From Sacculina carcini (Eukaryota > Arthropoda > Thecostraca > Sacculinidae), in assembly GCA_916048095.2 (NCBI GenBank), contig OU696583.1:1421001-1485000 (forward strand): 64,000 nucleotides of DNA, in the 5' to 3' direction. Position 1 is the stretch's first letter, and each line of letters begins with the position of its first letter. Under the pieces are notes generated by a model that worked only from the letters and a program-made list of their open reading frames with translations, did no database searches and was not told the origin of the DNA. A program made the position numbers and the translations under genes. This document shows, one piece after another, positions 46,028 to 64,000 of this stretch.

Positions 46028-46939
46028 GGTGGCCGGCTGTGAAAAAGCGAATTGAAAAATATACACACGGCACAGGACACTTGAGAGAAAACTTGTTACG
46101 TTGTCGATAAATAAACAGTGTGTGAATACTTGAGTCAGTAGCAAACACGTGCAGAAATACAGAATAGTGCGAATAAAGAACTCACCATAACCACTGTCTA
46201 TACAATACCAATCATTAGAATTTTCGATTGGAGAACTTAAAATTCACAATTAACCATGTCTGCTGTTGTAACAGGAGCGCATCTCTCGTCGATATTCCTA
46301 AACGTTAGTAAAAGCGGTTCACATAAAATGAAATTCTTTATTATTTCGAACAATAAATCGCATATGCACAAATTAGAGCATATTAAGTGATAATAATACA
46401 CTACTGAGAATAATGAAAAAACGTGACAAAATTCCCGGAATTTCCGCCGACTGGCATCTCTCGTAATTTATGGATATGGATAAACAATTCACATACGCGT
46501 TATCATTCATTAGTGTCGTTCACATTGTCGAGTATGTTAGTGTTGGCTGTTGTTAATTAAGTAATTTGAAAGATTGCTTGTCAAACGAAATTTCCCAATG
46601 TTTTTGGGTCTTATACTTTGATATAGTTATAATATTGGTTAGAATTGTATCTGAATCAATTTCATATACCATGCCAGAATTTGTATATAGCTTGTGTGTC
46701 AAATGTACCTCGTACATATACAATACTGTGTTTGTCGGGCGATTTACTTTATTACGACATGCTTGTTTTCCAGATCGCATAAATTTTCAGCTTACATCTT
46801 CCAGGTTGTATGACTGTCTACTGACATGTCTCAAGATTGGCTTATGGTGCGCCGTTTAAAACGACGACAACAGATTTCCTTGTGCTGCTTTGTCGCTGAG
46901 TTTGTATAGGGCCCGTGACAGGGCCACTAGACGGACACG
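46028..46939. promoter_or_regulatory. Divergent promoter region IPO11 / RALGPS
   Basis: 912 bp between opposite start codons, A/T-rich, with no recognisable coding exon. Both genes probably start transcription here. The RALGPS first exon is tentative, so its side is less certain. Confidence 0.45.
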
Positions 46940-61474
<14,535 letters not shown>

Positions 61475-62219
61475 GTAGGCATTTTTTTGCTGCAGTCCAA
61501 ATAGAATCGATCCATGAAAAAGCACAATATAACGCTATTGAATCTAGTCGAATTTGCGGCCAATGGTAGTTGTCGGGTTGTCCGCTAGGTGGCGCTGTCT
61601 GTCACGCACGACGTTTCATTTCGACTGAGCTTATCAATTTGATGTATTACGCGCGTGTGTGTGTGTGTGTGTGTGTTTTGTACTATTTGTACTTTGGTGT
61701 ATCGCCAAAATTGGTGTGTTATTTTTGTTGCGACATGCGAAACCTATGATAACAATTTAAAAGTTGATTTCTAAAATTATTTGCTTACTTTCTACCCAAC
61801 CAATGATTGTATGTGTGTGTGTGTGTGTGTTGGCTCTGTGAATACTTCAGCAATAACACACACACACATACACACATACACACACACACACACACACACA
61901 TAATGTCTTAGCGTTTGACGACATTTCTATGCTTCAACAGAATACATTGAATCTGTGTGTATTAACGGATGGGTATTTGTAATGACAAGAATTTGTGTAT
62001 GTGTGTGTGTCGGTTTAAATGCATACACACATACATACACACACAGTTGAATAATCGTCCTGATATATAAATCCACTCACACATATGCTTGTTTTAGTAA
62101 TAAAACTCCAACTATGAAATGCCAGTGGCAATGAATTATTACATTGGCGATTTAATCACATTTGTCTACACTAAGCCCCAATATGGCACATGCACAATGA
62201 CTGTATGTATGTGTGTGTG
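61475..62219. other. Convergent spacer RALGPS / LRSAM1
   Basis: RALGPS 3' UTR with a possible AATAAA at 62099-62104. Contains short GT and CA runs (61654-61677, 61812-61830, 61856-61902). No gene seen. Confidence 0.55.
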
Positions 62220-63909
62220 TTAAGAGAGAGCGATGAGTAATTTGTGCTCAATGCTCTGTCGACACAACGGACACAATTGCAGAGTTTGAGAGCAGCGCCG
62301 ACAAGTACACGCATGACCGCACGATAAAAACACAACCTCTGTCTAAACACACACACACATACGAACACATTACATTACATTGAGACACAAATACACACAC
62401 ACACGAACACATTACTTTACATTGAGACACACATACACACATTACATTACATTGAGACACACACACACACATATTACTTTACATTGAGACACACACACAC
62501 ACACATTACATTACATTACATTGAGACACACACACACACACACACGAACACATTACATTACATTGAGACACACATACACACACATATTACATTACATTGA
62601 GACACACATACACACACACACACAAACACATTACTTTACATTGAGACACACACACATTACTTTACATTGAGACACACACACATTACTTTACATTGAGACA
62701 CACACATACACACATTACTTTACATTGAAACACAAATACACACATATTACATTACTTTACATTGAGACACACATACACACATATTACATTACATTACATT
62801 GAGACACACATACACACACATTGAGACACACAAATACAAACACACACACAAACACATTACATTACATTGAGACACACATACACACACACACACACATACA
62901 TATATGTGTATACACACATACATATATGTGTATACACACATACACATATGTGTATACACACATACACATATGTGTATACACACATACACAATATGTGTAC
63001 ACGTTTGTAAATATATTTGTTTGTGTCTCAAAAAAAACACATACACACACATATACACCTAGATGAATAGATAGGCTTCTTTATAAGACAATAGTAGACC
63101 AACATTGACATCGACATTGGCCAAATCAAATTAATAATCAATATACAACATGAAACAAATCGAATCAAACACAAAATACACAATCAAATAGAAATAAAAT
63201 ACACTCAAATGAAGCAAATTTTAATCACACGCAAATAAACGAATATATTTACACGCACACTTATATGCTTAGGCATACACCTCGTACACACACACACACA
63301 CACACATGAATATACCTACAAATACACACACACACACACAATGCACCTGACAAGTCACAATTGGCCCCAGTTTAAAGGTTAAGTGTTACAAGTGGCAGCT
63401 GCTACACGGGAAGAAGTAGAAGCTTATGAACACACACAGGTGTGTCCCGTGCAGCTCGCTGTCACCGCAGAACCAACCCTCTCCACGCTATGACGCCACA
63501 AGAACGGAAGACGTATTAGAGAGGGCCACCTCCCCAGAATGTATGACACAACACATGACTGATATCTGGTACCATCATTTACTGCTGGGTGGACAGGGAC
63601 TGTTTAATTATAGAATTCACCAAATAAAATTCTCCTCTGGGCCGGGATTTGAACCACGGATATCTCGCTTGTGAGGCGGATGTTCTAACAACTACACCAG
63701 GGAGTCCAACGAAGTCCAGTTGAGGTCTGAAAACCCACCTGTGTGTGCAGACACACAACACACTCGATCTCAACACGTAATTGCGTCATTTCATTATCAT
63801 CATCCCGGCTTGCAGGATCATCATTGCTGCTATGAGAAGCAGAGGCGCACTCAGTCAGCGGTAATGGTGGGGCAGACGGCCTATCATTCACCCCCGTCTC
63901 ACATTGCAC
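62220..63909 (-). CDS. LRSAM1: E3 ubiquitin ligase LRSAM1, C-terminal exons (partial)
   Basis: TSG101-associated RING ligase linked to endosomal sorting. Two exons are visible in minus order: 63909-63739 and 62336-62220, joined in phase 0; the upstream exons lie right of the window. The first exon carries DRPSAPPLP, a PSAP motif of the kind that binds TSG101, and then the first RING cysteines (ECVVCLHTQ). The second continues VVFLSCGHACTCRRCSQTLQ, then CPLCRQSIEHKLLIALS and a stop. This resembles the vertebrate LRSAM1 end (FLNCGH, CPLCRQDI). The leucine-rich repeat and coiled-coil parts are not visible. The chosen acceptor GACAGAG before GTTGTG is the one that keeps phase. A SINE copy and the CATTACATT minisatellite occupy the intron. 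Confidence 0.82.
62350..62900. repeat. CACACATTACATTACATTGAGA minisatellite in LRSAM1 intron
   Basis: About 15 irregular units of (CA)n followed by ACATTACATTACATTGAGAC or ACATTACTTTACATTGAGAC. The (CATTA)n motif is the reverse complement of the TAATG tail of the hairpin modules at 2423 and 57681. Confidence 0.9.
63373..63708 (-). repeat. tRNA-derived SINE, copy 4 (with tRNA head)
   Basis: Full-length copy with a head on the minus strand (TGGTGTAGTTGTTAGAACA, CCTCACAAGCG, GGTTCAAATCC) and the shared body. It lies in the LRSAM1 intron just outside the RING exon. Confidence 0.88.
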
Positions 63910-64000
63910 CTGCACACACACACACATACATACACACATACATACACACATAGAAAGAAAGATGTCGTACACACACACACATTTACATTTGTCGTACACA

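Overview
The window is animal nuclear DNA. It has spliced genes with GT-AG and GC-AG introns, very abundant (GT)n/(CA)n microsatellites, an L2/CR1-like LINE, a tRNA-derived SINE family and several short DNA transposons. The gene set (PDIA6, GPR155, PRPF39, a peripherin-like tetraspanin, RPS4, MTF1, UBE2J1, IPO11, RALGPS, LRSAM1) is bilaterian. My best guess is an invertebrate, perhaps a spiralian, but the species cannot be fixed from sequence alone.

Layout, left to right. 276-3033 (+): last four exons of PDIA6. 4207-6888 (-): intronless GPR155/LYCHOS. About 7690-10620: an L2-like LINE whose middle is inverted. 11310-15839 (+): a 1509-residue intronless PRPF39 carrying a C-terminal AlkB-type domain with a degenerate iron site. 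17438-21540 (-): seven-exon peripherin-like tetraspanin. 21769-25580 (-): six-exon RPS4, ending only 228 bp before the tetraspanin start codon. 26214-32782 (+): six-exon MTF1, head to head with RPS4. 33664-35241: hAT-type element. 35817-40292 (+): UBE2J1. 41545-46027 (-): IPO11. 46940-61474 (+): RALGPS, head to head with IPO11. 54923-56400 (-): a Ly6/quiver-like GPI-anchored protein gene nested antisense in a RALGPS intron. 62220-63909 (-): the last two exons of LRSAM1 (PSAP motif plus RING).

The genes are mostly unrelated housekeeping and signalling genes. Loose themes are ER quality control (PDIA6, UBE2J1), ubiquitin (UBE2J1, LRSAM1, and IPO11 as an importer of E2 enzymes) and lysosome/endosome biology (GPR155, LRSAM1).

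The most notable points are the PRPF39-AlkB fusion, the nested antisense Ly6/quiver gene, almost universal UG-repeat tracts just upstream of 3' splice sites, two intronic minisatellites whose units match the reverse complement of a 5' splice site, and four terminal-inverted-repeat elements with recognisable target-site duplications. I derived exon boundaries by eye from splice motifs, reading phase and remembered family similarity. Where the phases close exactly I say so.
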